From Bdellovibrionales bacterium (lineage in GTDB: Bacteria; Bdellovibrionota; Bacteriovoracia; Bacteriovoracales; Bacteriovoracaceae), in contig JABGUH010000008.1 in NCBI GenBank assembly GCA_018646675.1, positions 23,957-87,956 on the forward strand: a stretch of 64,000 nucleotides of DNA. The letters are read 5' to 3'. Made by a program: the position numbers and the translations under genes. Shown piece after piece: positions 9,042 through 18,186 of the stretch (position 1 is its first letter; each line of letters begins with the position of its first letter). The notes beneath the pieces were generated by a model. That model was not told where the DNA came from. It saw only the letters and a list, made by a program, of their open reading frames with translations, and searched no databases.

Positions 9042-9120
9042 CTCATACCTCCCATTAAAAATGTATATACCAATCTTGTTACTAATCTCTAAGTTCAAAT
9101 AGTTATTCAAATATCGCTAC

Positions 9121-9149
9121 ATTATAACCGCATACTTTACCAAGATCAA
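9121..9149 (-). promoter_or_regulatory. Sigma70-type promoter for the small-TM/HEAT/coiled-coil genes
   Basis: Read on the minus strand there is a TTGATC -35 box (9144-9149), a 17-base spacer and a perfect TATAAT -10 box (9121-9126). Transcription would start near 9114, about 73 bases before the ATG at 9041. The 247-base gap around it is the largest inside the cluster, which supports a separate transcript. Confidence 0.6.
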
Positions 9150-9288
9150 AGGTAAATTGGGTCTAAACCAATGATTAAAGTAAATGAAAACGCTTGCCTA
9201 AATTCTTTCGGTTGATCTAGCAAAAAAATTAGCTGTTCGAAGCATTTAGTGCAATATTTCAGCAACATAAAGTTATTCTGTCAACTAA

Positions 9289-9759
9289 TTAGCGGTAGTA
9301 ATCCTTAAATTTCTGCCCTCTCTCCCTTGTTAGATAGAGGTAGGCAAGTAGACCCCAGATAGCGATACTGCCCAAAATGGAGAGGATGCTCCATTTTAGA
9401 GTAGGGTAATAGTAGGTAAGATCCTCGGTTGACGCTAGCTGATCAAATGGCAATTCGATCTGATAGATGGGAATTACCTCTCCCTCTTTAGGGGGAGCTC
9501 CCCTATCCAGTAACAACTCCAATACCACCCACTCCTGCTCTCCGCTACGCCCCATTTTGGTGGCACTAACTACGTACTTCTTCGGCCGGACACCAATTGC
9601 TCCGGCACGATTAACAGAGCTGACAGTCGCCTCTCCCCGCTGTCCAAGCAGCAGAAACACCCCATGGTGAATTATTGGCCGATTTAGTAGATAGGGGATA
9701 AAAAGTGCAACTAATAGTAGCAAAATTCCAAACTGCACCCTGATAATCTGACTACTCAT
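9289..9759 (-). CDS. Two-TM protein with extracytoplasmic domain, magnetosome cluster
   Basis: One membrane segment lies at residues 8-26 and one at about 124-144, enclosing a beta-rich domain of roughly 95 residues (GEATVSSVNRAG, EWVVLELLLDRG, EVIPIYQIELPF). The layout resembles DUF3592-type proteins, although the match is not firm. The C-terminal tail is basic. It follows the TauE/SafE gene by 30 bases and is the last gene before the internal promoter. AGGA stands 4 bases before the ATG. Confidence 0.65.
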   Translation of the reverse strand: MSSQIIRVQFGILLLLVALFIPYLLNRPIIHHGVFLLLGQRGEATVSSVNRAGAIGVRPKKYVVSATKMGRSGEQEWVVLELLLDRGAPPKEGEVIPIYQIELPFDQLASTEDLTYYYPTLKWSILSILGSIAIWGLLAYLYLTRERGQKFKDYYR

Positions 9760-9789
9760 ACTGTCCTGGTATCCAGAGGGGATTATTGA

Positions 9790-10587
9790 TCATATAACGC
9801 TTGAAACAAGAAGTTTTATTGCTACTACCAAGAGAGTACAGGCCAGAACCTTTCTAATCACATCAACCGGTAAGCGTCCGGCCAGCTCTGCTCCAATTCT
9901 AGCACCGATAATCGCCCCTAAAGCGATGGGCATCATAAAATCGACCTGCACATTGTCCAGAATAAAAAAGACACACATACCGATAAAAGAGGAGACACAG
10001 AGAACCATGTGAGATGTGCCCAGAACAATATGTAGTGGCATCTTCATCGCCATAACCATGAAGGGGACGTGAATGATTCCCCCACCAACACCAAACAGGT
10101 TGGAGAGAAATCCAATCCCCAAAGTTCCAATTTTACCTAGTTTGAGATTAAACTGCTCGGCATCTTTGCGATCATCACCAGTGGCAACAAAAGTGTGATC
10201 TGCCATCTGGCCCCGTAGCTTCTTCTGCATAAAAAATAGGTAGTAGGAGACTACGACCAGCAAACCACTAAGCATTACGCTAAAGGTGGAGTTGGTATAT
10301 TGCTGTACGATAAAAGGACCAATAGTCGCTCCCGGAATTGCGTAAAATGAGAGCTGGGTGGCCATATAGACATTAAGACGTTTACGAAAAAAGTAGATGG
10401 TACTGCCGGCCAAAGTATTAAAAAAGATAATCCCAATAGAAGTACCAATGGCATCCTGGGGTAGAAAATTGAACACTAAGATAAGAAAGGGAACGTGGAT
10501 AAACCCACCACCCACTCCCAACATGGTGCCAAAGGTACCAACGAGTAGGCCAAACATTGATAAGAAAAAATATTGTAGTAAGAACAT
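9790..10587 (-). CDS. TauE/SafE-family permease, equivalent of the MamO C-terminal domain
   Basis: There are about eight membrane segments arranged as two halves, each starting with the family signature: GTMLGVGGGFIHVPF near residue 19 and FGVGGGIIHVPF near residue 165. TauE/SafE proteins export small anions or sulfur compounds. In alphaproteobacterial MamO this domain is fused to the trypsin-like domain; here the trypsin-like homologue is a separate gene at 16317-17174. In this position the protein may move an ion or ligand across the magnetosome membrane (inference). It follows the ferredoxin gene by 51 bases. Confidence 0.85.
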   Translation of the reverse strand: MFLLQYFFLSMFGLLVGTFGTMLGVGGGFIHVPFLILVFNFLPQDAIGTSIGIIFFNTLAGSTIYFFRKRLNVYMATQLSFYAIPGATIGPFIVQQYTNSTFSVMLSGLLVVVSYYLFFMQKKLRGQMADHTFVATGDDRKDAEQFNLKLGKIGTLGIGFLSNLFGVGGGIIHVPFMVMAMKMPLHIVLGTSHMVLCVSSFIGMCVFFILDNVQVDFMMPIALGAIIGARIGAELAGRLPVDVIRKVLACTLLVVAIKLLVSSVI

Positions 10588-10638
10588 CGTTAAAGTCTTA
10601 TCTTCTCATTGCCAGCTCGCCAGTAAAAAATATGCTAG

Positions 10639-11591
<953 letters not shown>

Positions 11592-11620
11592 AATAAAACT
11601 CCATTCTGGCATGCTGCCAA

Positions 11621-11875
11621 TTAACTAGTGCTACCACCTCGGTCTTCAATCCGCTCCAAAGTTGTACGACAACTCTTACATACCCAGACACTCTTCTTGG
11701 AAGTAACAATGTATACCCCCAAAGCAAGTAGTATAACTCCAAGTAACAAGCCCACCATTGAGATCGCAAATAGCGCTCCCAAAATGATGAAGACCACCCC
11801 AAAATGACGGTTGAATTTATGAACCGCAACCGCCTCCATCGCTCCACTACAAAATCTACAATCAATAGTATCCAT
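11621..11875 (-). CDS. Small two-TM protein with split CxxC ribbon, magnetosome cluster
   Basis: The protein has 84 residues. CRFC is at residues 6-9 and CKSC at about 67-70. Between them lie two hydrophobic segments forming a helical hairpin, so both CxxC pairs face the same (cytoplasmic) side and could bind one Zn or Fe. A different frame over the same bases is longer but lacks any such pattern and is a shadow. It lies between the Gly-rich membrane protein gene and the helical protein gene. A metal-sensing or structural role is possible. Confidence 0.7.
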   Translation of the reverse strand: MDTIDCRFCSGAMEAVAVHKFNRHFGVVFIILGALFAISMVGLLLGVILLALGVYIVTSKKSVWVCKSCRTTLERIEDRGGSTS

Positions 11876-11912
11876 GACTAAAAAAATCCTATTTGCTGAT
11901 CAATTACAAACA

Positions 11913-12227
11913 CTACTTTGTCAAATCGATCTGTTCTCCTTCTTTATTTAACCCATTAACCCCTTTCAACATACCAGCGGCACCACCAACAATACCAGCC
12001 GTTTTGGTAATCAATAAAGATGGAATTACCGCTTCTAGCACTGTCGCAGCAGCAATAGAGCCAGCCAAACCAGCTAAAACGCCAATTCCTGCACCAAAGG
12101 TGGCCAAGACTCCAACCTGAACAATTTTTCTGGTCTTCATCCCTCGTAGGCTATCAGCAATTCCCTTCTCTTTTAAACGACTAATCTCTTCTGAATAGTT
12201 CACTCCACTCTCCCTATCTACGGCCAT
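11913..12227 (-). CDS. Gly/Ala-rich membrane protein, magnetosome cluster
   Basis: The start is the ATG at 12227, behind GGAGGGG; a frame to 12248 adds seven residues without its own site. The first 40 residues are polar and helical. Residues about 43-95 hold two hydrophobic segments very rich in Gly, Ala, Ile and Leu (GAGIGVLAGLAGSIAAA). Gly/Leu-rich membrane segments are typical of magnetosome membrane proteins such as MamD and Mms6, but sequence identity to those is not evident. The start overlaps the end of the upstream gene by 14 bases. Confidence 0.65.
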   Translation of the reverse strand: MAVDRESGVNYSEEISRLKEKGIADSLRGMKTRKIVQVGVLATFGAGIGVLAGLAGSIAAATVLEAVIPSLLITKTAGIVGGAAGMLKGVNGLNKEGEQIDLTK

Positions 12228-12582
12228 TATTATCCCCTCCAAATTCACTGCTTTTGGTAACTGTTATACTATTATCATTATTAATAAAATTACTCTTACT
12301 CGTTTTATTCTCATAGAAGGCGATACTACCCCCTAAGCAGCCAGCGGTGATCTTATAAATTGCGGCCCCAGCAATCGCATGAATTCCAAAAAGTGGAGCG
12401 GCCACCAATCCAGCCGTTACCCCCAGAACCGAAGCTCCGGCATAGACCACACTTTTTACCGCCAGGCCATCATCTTCCGGCTTATACTCTAAACAGTCAT
12501 CGGTAGTTATCCGCTTTTTATGAATAGAACATAGCTCTGGGCTATATCCTTTAAACGTACAACTTCCGCACTGATTTGCCAC
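12214..12582 (-). CDS. Small Cys-motif membrane protein, magnetosome cluster
   Basis: The N-terminus has a compact Cys motif: CGSC at residues 5-8, then Cys at about 18 and 30 with nearby His and Lys, suited to binding one metal. Two Gly/Ala-rich hydrophobic segments follow at about residues 45-90, then a Ser/Asn tail. The start is GTG with an upstream GGGTGGG. It overlaps the next gene and lies 23 bases after the MamN-like gene. Together with the 84-residue protein it makes two small membrane proteins with cytoplasmic Cys ligands in a row. Function unknown. Confidence 0.65.
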   Translation of the reverse strand: MANQCGSCTFKGYSPELCSIHKKRITTDDCLEYKPEDDGLAVKSVVYAGASVLGVTAGLVAAPLFGIHAIAGAAIYKITAGCLGGSIAFYENKTSKSNFINNDNSITVTKSSEFGGDNNGRR

Positions 12583-12605
12583 TTAATCCCACCCCAACTC
12601 TACAA

Positions 12606-14084
12606 TTAGAGAATCTTCATATTCCACCAGTAGATCAACACAATGTAAAGGGTTGATACTAATAGGTGAAGATACATCATCGGTAGCCCCACCACTGAAT
12701 AGCTCTGATAGTCGAGCAGATCATTCGAGTTAAATTTTCGCTGATTTATGGCGAACCGCTCCAAGAGAGTACTAGAGACCGGCCCGGCGGTCGCACCATT
12801 TAGACTACCACTAGATCCAGCACACACACCCAGCGAAAGGGCCCAGAAGATCAGACTTGATGGCTCGATGCCATGAATAGTCAAAAACATGGGTAGAAAC
12901 ATCATTGTTGTGGGCCCCGCGTTAAAAAACATGGTCAAAAAGCATGCTCCCCACATTAAAATGATCAACTTTAAAAAGATGTTACCCATCGATAGGTAGA
13001 GCACCCCTTTGGTAACCGTTTTCAGCAGTCCGGAAGCCTCTACTCCCCCCACAATAATAAAGAGAAAGATAAAAAATAGTAGATCTTCGTACTGAATATT
13101 ATCAATAATCTTCTTACGATCTACCCCAGAGAAGACCAGTAGAATACCTGCCCCAATCAAGGCCACTAAGCCAGGGTTAATTTTAACGAAGATAAAACAG
13201 AAGATCATCACCATCAAGATGATCAAGGAGAAGGTGGCGGCCCACTGGTTGTGAATTTTGACCTCAGGTAGTTTCAAATCAAACTCCTGAGTCTTGGCAT
13301 CTGCGGTGACCCCAAAGTCCACATGATAGAAGAAGTACCAGAGCATCACTCCTAAATTGATCAAACCAATCGGCATCATATATTTGATGAAGTGGTCAAA
13401 GGAGATCTGCATTTTGGAGGCGATCAGCATATTAGGAAAGTCCCCGACCATGGATGATGCTCCTCCCAAATTGGAGGCGATAATCAAACCAATGATAAAG
13501 GGGGTCGCCTTTAAGCGTAGCTGATTGGTCAAAGTCAAAGTAATCGGTAGAATCAACAACATGGTGGTCAAATTGTTGATAAAAAGTGACAAGATATAGG
13601 TCAGCAACACTAAAATAACAAATAGCGCAAAATGGAAGCGGCCAAAACGCTCAATTAAGCGGTTGGTAAACATCTCAAAAGCGTTGGTGGAGCCTAAGAT
13701 AGTCGAGAAGAGGGCCATCCCAAATAGCAAGGAGATGGTGGTGGCATCCACTTTGGATAGTGCATAGACTGGATTATAAAAGCCGATATAGGTCCCCGCC
13801 ACTAAAATAGAGGCCACACCAATTCCCAGGATGATCACTCGCGAAGATTGATTATAGAAGAGGGTGGTAAAGGTGACTAAAACAATCTTAAGACTGATGA
13901 TCTGAGAGACGATCCCACCAAAGCTGGTCCCATCCATCGTGTGGTTCTGAAAAATTTGAATGTGATTAGTAATCCCATAGATACACCAGAGCACTAACGC
14001 AAAATAGACGAAATAAAAGAGATAGGTTTTATCCCTTGCAATCGAAAAAGTTTTAGAAGATGCATCTAGTGCTTCTCGTATCAT
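12606..14084 (-). CDS. mamN: MamN-like ion permease (ArsB/NhaD/CitM superfamily)
   Basis: The protein has 492 residues and about 11-12 membrane segments, in the ArsB/NhaD/DASS fold. The paired re-entrant signatures are visible: SNLGGASSMVGDFPN near residue 205 and GSSGSLNGATAGP near residue 425. MamN of alphaproteobacterial magnetosomes belongs to this superfamily and is thought to remove protons released by magnetite formation. The start ATG shares ATGA with the stop of the CDF gene upstream, so the two are translationally coupled. The symbol rests on family plus context; an unrelated arsenite or sodium transporter is less likely here. Confidence 0.8.
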   Translation of the reverse strand: MIREALDASSKTFSIARDKTYLFYFVYFALVLWCIYGITNHIQIFQNHTMDGTSFGGIVSQIISLKIVLVTFTTLFYNQSSRVIILGIGVASILVAGTYIGFYNPVYALSKVDATTISLLFGMALFSTILGSTNAFEMFTNRLIERFGRFHFALFVILVLLTYILSLFINNLTTMLLILPITLTLTNQLRLKATPFIIGLIIASNLGGASSMVGDFPNMLIASKMQISFDHFIKYMMPIGLINLGVMLWYFFYHVDFGVTADAKTQEFDLKLPEVKIHNQWAATFSLIILMVMIFCFIFVKINPGLVALIGAGILLVFSGVDRKKIIDNIQYEDLLFFIFLFIIVGGVEASGLLKTVTKGVLYLSMGNIFLKLIILMWGACFLTMFFNAGPTTMMFLPMFLTIHGIEPSSLIFWALSLGVCAGSSGSLNGATAGPVSSTLLERFAINQRKFNSNDLLDYQSYSVVGLPMMYLHLLVSTLYIVLIYWWNMKIL

Positions 14085-14962
14085 ACGCTGTAGTCCACCA
14101 ATACTTTGTCTACGTGCTTATCCACACTTTTAACCGACTTTTCAACATTGGCCACCAGCTGACTCCACTCCTCGACGGTACAATCCTTATCCATGATCAA
14201 ATTGACATTGACCCAGATCTGTCGACCATTAAAACGAGCAATTACACTATCTAATCTTCGACCGGCGACTCGGTTGACCGCCAAACGCATCTTCTCCAAT
14301 TGATCAAAAGGTATCGAGCGATCCAACAGACTCTTGACTGAGTCAATCAGCAACTTAATACAGATATAGATAATGATAATCGCCACCGCTAAGGCGACAT
14401 AACCATCCGAGTGAATAAAGCCCATTCTGGTGGCAATAACCCCCATAACAACCGCAATTGATGAGAAGCTATCCGAGCGGATTGCCCACGAATTGGTTAG
14501 CAGGGTATTACTTTTAAACTCCTTGCCTACACACTGTAGGTAGTGAAAAAGTGTCTCGTTTACTAATACCGAAATAAAAGCAACAATAATTACTGTCCAG
14601 TGGGGCAGCTCTCTTACCACTCCATGGATAATTCCATCCAGTGACTCATAAATAACAAAGATAGTTCCAAATAGTAGGAAAATACTGACAATCGCCGACG
14701 CGACAAATTCAATTTTCCCATGACCAAAATTATGCTCTTCATCAGCAGGAGCATCACCAAAGTGACGGCTAACAAAAATCGCGGCGGAAGAGACGATGTT
14801 GGCCGCAGAGTGGATGGCATCGGCCAGTAGCCCCTTGGAGTTACCAAAAATTCCCACCACAACTTTAAGTATAGTTAAAAATATGGTCCCAGTTAGCTGG
14901 TAGATACCAGCTCGATCGCGGCAATCTAAACATTTTTCTCTATTTCTATCAGTACAGTTCAT
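14081..14962 (-). CDS. mamM: MamM-like cation diffusion facilitator with altered metal site
   Basis: A CDF transporter of 293 residues with six membrane segments and a cytoplasmic C-terminal domain. MamM/MamB traits include an N-terminal CxxC (Cys11, Cys14), HNFGHGKIEF after TM2-3, and the MamM-type spacing. In the transport site the TM2 pair is His51/Asn55, where CDF proteins normally have Asp at the second position. The TM5 pair is Ala160/Asp164, where His or Asp is usual at the first. Two of four ligands are therefore missing, suggesting reduced transport and perhaps a partner role for MamB. It is coupled to the MamN-like gene by an ATGA overlap. Confidence 0.8.
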   Translation of the reverse strand: MNCTDRNREKCLDCRDRAGIYQLTGTIFLTILKVVVGIFGNSKGLLADAIHSAANIVSSAAIFVSRHFGDAPADEEHNFGHGKIEFVASAIVSIFLLFGTIFVIYESLDGIIHGVVRELPHWTVIIVAFISVLVNETLFHYLQCVGKEFKSNTLLTNSWAIRSDSFSSIAVVMGVIATRMGFIHSDGYVALAVAIIIIYICIKLLIDSVKSLLDRSIPFDQLEKMRLAVNRVAGRRLDSVIARFNGRQIWVNVNLIMDKDCTVEEWSQLVANVEKSVKSVDKHVDKVLVDYSV

Positions 14963-14990
14963 CTCAATCTATCCCATCTTCCTCAAATGT

Positions 14991-15227
14991 TTAGTTACTA
15001 CCATTTACCCGCGTGGTGGTAAGGTCTTTGCGTATCCGACGCTCTCGATGCAAATGCTCCCACTTCGACCAGAAGTAGCCCATGGAGAAAAATGTTAGTA
15101 GCAAAAAGATCAATCTAACCCTAATTGGATTGCCAACCACCAAGGTTAACATCACATGGTCACTATTTTGGACCACAAAGACTGTCACCAAAAAGGCTGC
15201 AAACATAAAAAAGAGGATCTTCATCAT
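14991..15227 (-). CDS. mamL: MamL/LapA-like small membrane protein
   Basis: The start is the ATG at 15227 behind AAGGAGA; an upstream extension to 15281 has no site. The 78-residue protein has two membrane segments (1-17 and about 38-55) joined by VQNSDHVMLTLVVGNPIRVRL-type residues, then a strongly basic amphipathic tail (HLHRERRIRKD). This VQN-segment/TM/basic-tail layout is that of LapA/DUF1049 proteins and of MamL, which is required for magnetosome membrane formation. The symbol is tentative and relies on position between the ribbon proteins and the CDF gene. Confidence 0.6.
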   Translation of the reverse strand: MMKILFFMFAAFLVTVFVVQNSDHVMLTLVVGNPIRVRLIFLLLTFFSMGYFWSKWEHLHRERRIRKDLTTTRVNGSN

Positions 15228-15247
15228 AACTATATCTCCTTCAACAC

Positions 15248-15835
15248 TTACAACTTCATTACATTCAAACAATAGGAACAACGAGGTACTCCTCGACTAT
15301 CCCACTTAGGAGGGCCACTATGGGCACAGACTGGACAGACATAGGTCAATGTCGGATCCTTCTGTCTGGCCAGCAGTGAAGTCCACTCCACCATTTTATG
15401 ATTCGGCTGATCAGGGCAGGTAAATATCGCCTGCTGCTTACAGCTTGGACAACGAAAACTGTTTTTTCCCACCACCTCGTAGGGGATATTACACCGTGAA
15501 CAGAGCGGTACGTACTGCCGATTATTCATCGGGCAGTAGACCATCGTCAGCGCGTTTAACAACGGCTTAATTTTAAGTGGCTTTCCAGTAGGAAGAGTCG
15601 CCTTCAGGTGTCGATGTAGCGTATTTGCCATCTGCTTAACCTGTTTTGCCTGTTTGGCGGGTAGTTGCATCTGATCACTTTTAATTTTTTTACGATCATG
15701 ATGAAAGATCGATCCCACCAGTAAGGTGATGGAGAAAAATGCCAACACAATAATTAAGACTGGATGCTGATAACCCCAATCCTCCTCATCGATCCGCAAA
15801 TTCTCTGGTAATACTCTATCCAACTTTTTTTGCAT
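15248..15835 (-). CDS. Membrane-anchored multi-CxxC ribbon protein, magnetosome cluster
   Basis: One membrane segment lies at residues 26-43, followed by a Lys/Gln-rich linker and, from about residue 97, ten cysteines: CP, CSRC, CPSC, CP, CPVC and CSYC. None is followed by His, so these are not magnetochrome hemes; Zn or Fe ribbons fit better. The last 30 residues repeat the pattern C-x2-C-x-H-[ST]-G-x-P-K, then D, P and CSxC, also seen at the C-terminal side of the next gene's product. The domain is probably extracytoplasmic or lumenal if the N-terminus is inside. Confidence 0.75.
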   Translation of the reverse strand: MQKKLDRVLPENLRIDEEDWGYQHPVLIIVLAFFSITLLVGSIFHHDRKKIKSDQMQLPAKQAKQVKQMANTLHRHLKATLPTGKPLKIKPLLNALTMVYCPMNNRQYVPLCSRCNIPYEVVGKNSFRCPSCKQQAIFTCPDQPNHKMVEWTSLLARQKDPTLTYVCPVCAHSGPPKWDSRGVPRCSYCLNVMKL

Positions 15836-15859
15836 ACTCTTACTCTAGCTAAGCTCCAT

Positions 15860-16291
15860 CTACTTAAGTGGCCCACCAGTTGCTAACTGGGGACATTTAA
15901 ACTGAGCACAAACCTTATCTGCTTTAGCAGAACTAATTCTAATCACCTGCATAAACCCTCCGCACACAGAACAGATCGGAGAGTGATTACGATCAAACTT
16001 CGGTAGTCCAGTATGAGAGCAACGAGAACAGATATGCTGTCCTCCGGAAATATATCTGTTGCTGGGTGTTGCCGTTGCCGCCACCTGCCCAACTGCCATT
16101 TTCACCTTAACAACCTCTTTCGGAGGTGGTGCACCTGCGGGATGAAGAGTCTGGTGCCGCCTTCCATGAGTTGTCACATGAGTCTGCTTCAAGTGAATAG
16201 GTGAATGATGGGCCATATAGTTGAATGCCGCCAAAATCAGCAGCGCCACCAACATTCCCCCAACAAAATAAAAGCTTCTCTTATCCATCAT
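15860..16291 (-). CDS. Membrane-anchored CxxC ribbon protein, magnetosome cluster
   Basis: One membrane segment is at residues 7-24, then a His-rich stretch (HHSPIHLKQTHVTTHGRRHQ) and a Pro/Val linker. The ribbon is CSRCSHTGLPKFD followed by CSVC; a further Cys pair lies near the C-terminus. The CxxC pairs lack the His that would make them c-type heme sites. The ribbon clearly matches the C-terminal unit of the neighbouring 195-residue protein. His-rich plus Cys ligands suggest a metal-binding lumenal protein. The ATG at 16291 follows GAGGGAG. Confidence 0.75.
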   Translation of the reverse strand: MMDKRSFYFVGGMLVALLILAAFNYMAHHSPIHLKQTHVTTHGRRHQTLHPAGAPPPKEVVKVKMAVGQVAATATPSNRYISGGQHICSRCSHTGLPKFDRNHSPICSVCGGFMQVIRISSAKADKVCAQFKCPQLATGGPLK

Positions 16292-16316
16292 ATCTTTTTA
16301 CTCCCTCGACTCCAAA

Positions 16317-17174
16317 CTACCTAACGATCACGCCGTCTAGCATCTGACGAACATCGTTAACAGGTACCGCAAAACCAATTCCAGTGTTACCAGAACTAGT
16401 GGTAAAGGTGGCCATATTTACACCAACTACCTTGCCATCTACATCGACCAACGGGCCCCCGTTGTTACCCTTATTAATTGCCGCATCGGTCTGAATCATC
16501 TGCTTAAAGACATCACCTTGAATATTAATTTTCTTACGGTTACTACTGACAATCCCAGCGGTAATCGTTTGAGAAAAGCCAAAAGGACTGCCAATCGCGT
16601 AGACAAAGTCCCCGACCTTGACCTTATCAGAGTTCCCCATTGCACAGTTTGGAAAGTGGCCAGGGCCGGTAATCTTAATATGGGCCAACTGTAGCGCCTT
16701 ATCCACCTTTACAATTTTTGCTTTAAATACATTGGGCTTACGGCGAAATAGTTTAACCTCAATTTTGTTGGTCGGAACCGCATCATAGGAGGTAATCACA
16801 TCGCCAGAAGTGCTAACGACTATGCCCGAGCTCACTAGGACATTCCCCGCTTGATAGGGTTCAAGAATCCGACCAAAGGAGTCTCCACGATGCCGCAACG
16901 GTTTAGCATTAAAGCTGGTGATATTAACCACACAGGGACGTACTTGGCGCAAAACCCTCCCGGTGGCATGCTCCATAGTCTCGGAGAGGAGGGGGGTACC
17001 ACCTATTTTATTTTTTTGGGGTAGAGGAGAGAATCTCTTCACCTTTTGACTTTTCTCCATCAGCTGTTTTTTCAACTGAGGTAGCTCTTTCTGGTGCTGA
17101 TTATAACCATAGATTAGAATCATCAACGGGACGATAACCAACATAGTAAATAGTAGCTGACGATTAAAACTCAT
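16317..17174 (-). CDS. mamO: MamO-like trypsin-fold pseudoprotease
   Basis: An N-terminal anchor (residues 8-24) and a basic linker precede an HtrA-type chymotrypsin fold (about 75-285). All three catalytic positions are replaced: Asp131 stands where HtrA has His, Gln162 where it has Asp, and Asn238 where it has Ser (GNNGG for GNSGG). MamO in known magnetotactic bacteria is likewise a degenerate protease that binds metal and promotes magnetite nucleation, which supports the name. The TauE domain normally fused to MamO is encoded separately at 9790-10587. No PDZ domain is present. It starts one base after the stop of the active-triad gene. Confidence 0.8.
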   Translation of the reverse strand: MSFNRQLLFTMLVIVPLMILIYGYNQHQKELPQLKKQLMEKSQKVKRFSPLPQKNKIGGTPLLSETMEHATGRVLRQVRPCVVNITSFNAKPLRHRGDSFGRILEPYQAGNVLVSSGIVVSTSGDVITSYDAVPTNKIEVKLFRRKPNVFKAKIVKVDKALQLAHIKITGPGHFPNCAMGNSDKVKVGDFVYAIGSPFGFSQTITAGIVSSNRKKINIQGDVFKQMIQTDAAINKGNNGGPLVDVDGKVVGVNMATFTTSSGNTGIGFAVPVNDVRQMLDGVIVR

Positions 17175-17175
17175 C

Positions 17176-18180
17176 CTAGGCTCCCTTCCCTACTGTAATA
17201 CCCAGAAAATCTCCACCGGATCTCCGTAGGAAGAGGTAAATTGCCATCATGATCGCAATAGTAATAATCATCAAAATTGCGGTGTAGTAGATCAGTGTAC
17301 CCTGAGGCAGATGATAAGTTATACGTTGCTGCTCGATTTTATACTGTTTAGTCGTACGATCAGGAGCTCTTAGAATTACAGTACCAGGAATGGGCCTTAC
17401 CGCCCGCTTCAAGTCATTTCCTTGATGAATAGTCTTGGCACGAAAATCTTTCAAAAAGTGCATCGCATCGCTCTCAACTCTAGTGCGATAAAACTGCTGT
17501 ACACGATAGAAGGGAATCGCAAAACCCAAACCAGAGGAGTTTGCCCCCTCAGAGAAGATGGCGCTGGTTAGCCCTACCGCCTCCCCACTCATATTAATTA
17601 CCGCGCCACCTGAGTTTCCCCGGTTAATATTAGCATCGGTCTGAATCATATCACCGTAGAGAACCCCATCCACTGCAACGCTACGCTGCCTTTTACTGAT
17701 AATCCCTCTAGTAACCGTCTGTTCTAATGCAAAGGGGCTACCGATAACAAAGATCGTCTCTCCTAACTGCAGTCTATTCTTGTTATTCCAAATGGGAATT
17801 GGCATCAAGCGAACAGAACGATTTATTTTAAGCAGCGCCAAATCCATCTTCGGGTCCTTCTCGACCAGTGAGGCGGCCAACTCTAGCCGGCGTCGGCCCT
17901 GCTTGACTGTAACCAAAAAGGAGTCAAACCCTGAAACAACATGAAAGTTTGTAACGATATGGCCCCGTGGCGACACCACAACACCAGAACCGATATTCTC
18001 CATGCCTGGATGGTTAGATTTATAAGCCTTGATATGAACGACACTCTGCCGTGCTTTAGCGATTGCTAAGTTCTGCTTACGCTCAACAAAGCGCAGAGAA
18101 CTCTGCCGTGCCATCCCTGAGATGGTTAAAGCAAGAAGCAGGACTGAAGTAACTATCTTCCACATGAGGTTCACGATCAC
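17176..18180 (-). CDS. mamE: MamE-like HtrA-type serine protease domain protein
   Basis: A signal/anchor segment is followed by a trypsin-like domain (about 40-235) with an intact triad: His80 (VTNFHVV), Asp113 (DPKMDLALLKI) and Ser190 (GNSGG). The C-terminal region carries a second membrane segment near residues 288-312. Canonical MamE also has magnetochrome and PDZ domains in the same chain; here those are on separate proteins encoded immediately upstream, so MamE function appears split. The start is GTG at 18180; an ATG 15 bases later is an alternative. MamE-type proteases process other magnetosome proteins during crystal growth. Confidence 0.8.
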   Translation of the reverse strand: MIVNLMWKIVTSVLLLALTISGMARQSSLRFVERKQNLAIAKARQSVVHIKAYKSNHPGMENIGSGVVVSPRGHIVTNFHVVSGFDSFLVTVKQGRRRLELAASLVEKDPKMDLALLKINRSVRLMPIPIWNNKNRLQLGETIFVIGSPFALEQTVTRGIISKRQRSVAVDGVLYGDMIQTDANINRGNSGGAVINMSGEAVGLTSAIFSEGANSSGLGFAIPFYRVQQFYRTRVESDAMHFLKDFRAKTIHQGNDLKRAVRPIPGTVILRAPDRTTKQYKIEQQRITYHLPQGTLIYYTAILMIITIAIMMAIYLFLRRSGGDFLGITVGKGA

Positions 18181-18186
18181 TAAACG

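Noticed and set aside
15248..16291. Ribbon proteins as magnetochromes
   Set aside because: No CxxC pair is followed by His, so covalent heme attachment is not expected.
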